Source: Chloroherpetonaceae bacterium (lineage in GTDB: Bacteria; Bacteroidota; Chlorobiia; Chlorobiales; Thermochlorobacteraceae). From it: 64,000 nt of DNA. The notes under the pieces are model-generated. The model saw only the letters and a list, made by a program, of their open reading frames with translations. It was not told the DNA's origin and ran no database searches. This document shows, in pieces, positions 63,362 to 64,000 of this stretch. The DNA lies in NCBI GenBank assembly GCA_025056565.1, contig JANWWA010000005.1:7219-71218 (forward strand). The letters run 5' to 3'. The translations under genes were made by a program, and so were the position numbers. Position 1 is the stretch's first letter; each line of letters begins with the position of its first letter.

Positions 63362-63529
63362 ATGGAACTTATTTTGCTAACCGTCTTCGGTTTTCTCGTG
63401 CTGCTCTTCTTAGTGCTATTCTTTGGCTGCGAAAGTGTATCGTCACTGTTCAACGACGAAGCGCGGCAAGAGGCACCATCACGGCTGAGAAAGAAGCGGT
63501 ATGAAGATTTGCACCAAGTGTCGCGGTAA
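63362..63529 (+). CDS. Small membrane protein
   Basis: A 55-residue protein with one membrane helix (LILLTVFGFLVLLFLVLFF) and a charged tail ending LHQVSR. The ATG at 63362 lies at the helix start; the frame from 63305 adds a basic tract and is unlikely. No family is recognised. Confidence 0.5.
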   Translation: MELILLTVFGFLVLLFLVLFFGCESVSSLFNDEARQEAPSRLRKKRYEDLHQVSR

Positions 63530-63541
63530 AGAATGTCTGCA

Positions 63542-64000
63542 TCACGCCGTTTGTCGGTTTAGCACATATCGCCGCAGCAGGTAGTCGACACCGAAGAAAA
63601 GCGATACGAAAAGCACATCGCCGAGAACTTGATTGCGGAAAAATGGAATCGCAGCCACATAGCAAGCAATAAGCCCTTCTATGGTATAACCATACCACCC
63701 ACTGAGCCACACGCCAAAGTTTGTAATCACAAAGAAGCTCACTGAAGAGAGAAGAGTGCCCGCTGCCAACCGCCCGTAGCTAAACTGCGCGCGAATCCAG
63801 AAGCCTATTGCAGAAACGCAGGCAAAAGCACCATAGACATACCACATGCCGCTATGAATACCCGGAAAAGGCGACAGCCCTATGCGATACATCAGTTCCA
63901 AGATACCGTCGGAAAGCAGCATAGCGGCTAGTGGGATAAGGAAAGCTCGCCTCTTATCCGTGATTTTGTTTGCGCCATAGAGTGCTACAGCGGAAATCGC
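63542..64000 (-). CDS. DUF6580 family membrane protein (5' end beyond the window)
   Basis: The frame is open to the right edge; an internal ATG at 63922 is not the true start, as LYGANKITDKRRAFLIPLAA is readable upstream of it and continues the family pattern. The 153 residues seen have four or five membrane helices and FHSGMWYVYG-like (IHSGMWYVYGAFA) and SVSFFVITNFGVW motifs typical of DUF6580. The role is unknown; the family often lies beside vitamin-B12 or metal transport genes. Confidence 0.85.
   Translation of the reverse strand, partial: AISAVALYGANKITDKRRAFLIPLAAMLLSDGILELMYRIGLSPFPGIHSGMWYVYGAFACVSAIGFWIRAQFSYGRLAAGTLLSSVSFFVITNFGVWLSGWYGYTIEGLIACYVAAIPFFRNQVLGDVLFVSLFFGVDYLLRRYVLNRQTA

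Overview
The window reads as a chromosomal segment of a Gram-negative bacterium of the Bacteroidota/Chlorobiota (FCB) group, most likely a relative of the gas-vacuolate, gliding Chloroherpeton lineage. Signs for this are a BamD lipoprotein and several beta-barrel-like exported proteins, an S46 dipeptidyl-peptidase, a recurrent promoter -7 box of the Bacteroidota type (TAnnTTTG, best example in front of a tRNA-Ser), a complete-looking ClpC, and a gas-vesicle gene cluster. No photosynthesis gene, plasmid, phage, insertion sequence or CRISPR array was seen. The taxonomic call is an inference from gene content, not from a marker tree.

Layout. 1-6640 (minus strand): an MCP chemoreceptor followed by the first 1330 codons of a giant CheA-like kinase that runs off the left edge and carries at least two nearly identical Hpt domains. 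6925-11291: tRNA-Ser(CGA), a cold-shock protein, clpC and a DUF169 protein. 11292-11878 is a non-coding stretch with RNA-like structure. 11879-18726 (plus): a small membrane protein, a Ddl-like ATP-grasp ligase, rsmB, then an outer-membrane barrel / tail-anchored protein / bamD / nadD run. 18731-19726 (minus): an NAD-dependent epimerase.

20078-32639 (plus) is the most striking block. A 905-residue TPR/coiled-coil protein is followed by a TolQ/ExbB/MotA-type proton channel, two ExbD/TolR proteins, a Gly-rich TonB-like protein with an AgmX/PglI-type C-terminal domain, a 2075-residue exported TPR protein ending in OmpA-like and BON-like domains, and a small exported protein. Together they look like a proton-motive-force-driven trans-envelope machine. 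The closest named parallel is the myxobacterial Agl/Glt gliding apparatus. The chemosensory genes at the left edge could be its control system, but that link is only an inference.

32654-43837 (minus) holds a frameshifted barrel gene, two exported proteins (LPP20-like and DUF6175-like), pyruvate kinase, an S46 peptidase, an ABC ATPase / EEP-fold protein / alpha-beta hydrolase run, and a PAS protein. 44081-56685 is a mixed housekeeping and envelope region: redoxin, MeaB, GT39 glycosyltransferase, MetX, PAP2-like protein, tRNA-Ser(GCT), an ECF-like sigma factor with a very long N-terminal tail, two exported proteins, DUF58 and CinA. 56788-61505 has FmdB diverging from a compact gas-vesicle cluster (gvpA, two coiled-coil proteins, gvpN, gvpO, a second GvpA-family gene, a small coiled-coil gene, and an Hsp20/GvpH-like gene). 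The window closes with a gamma-glutamyltransferase, a small membrane protein and a partial DUF6580 membrane protein.
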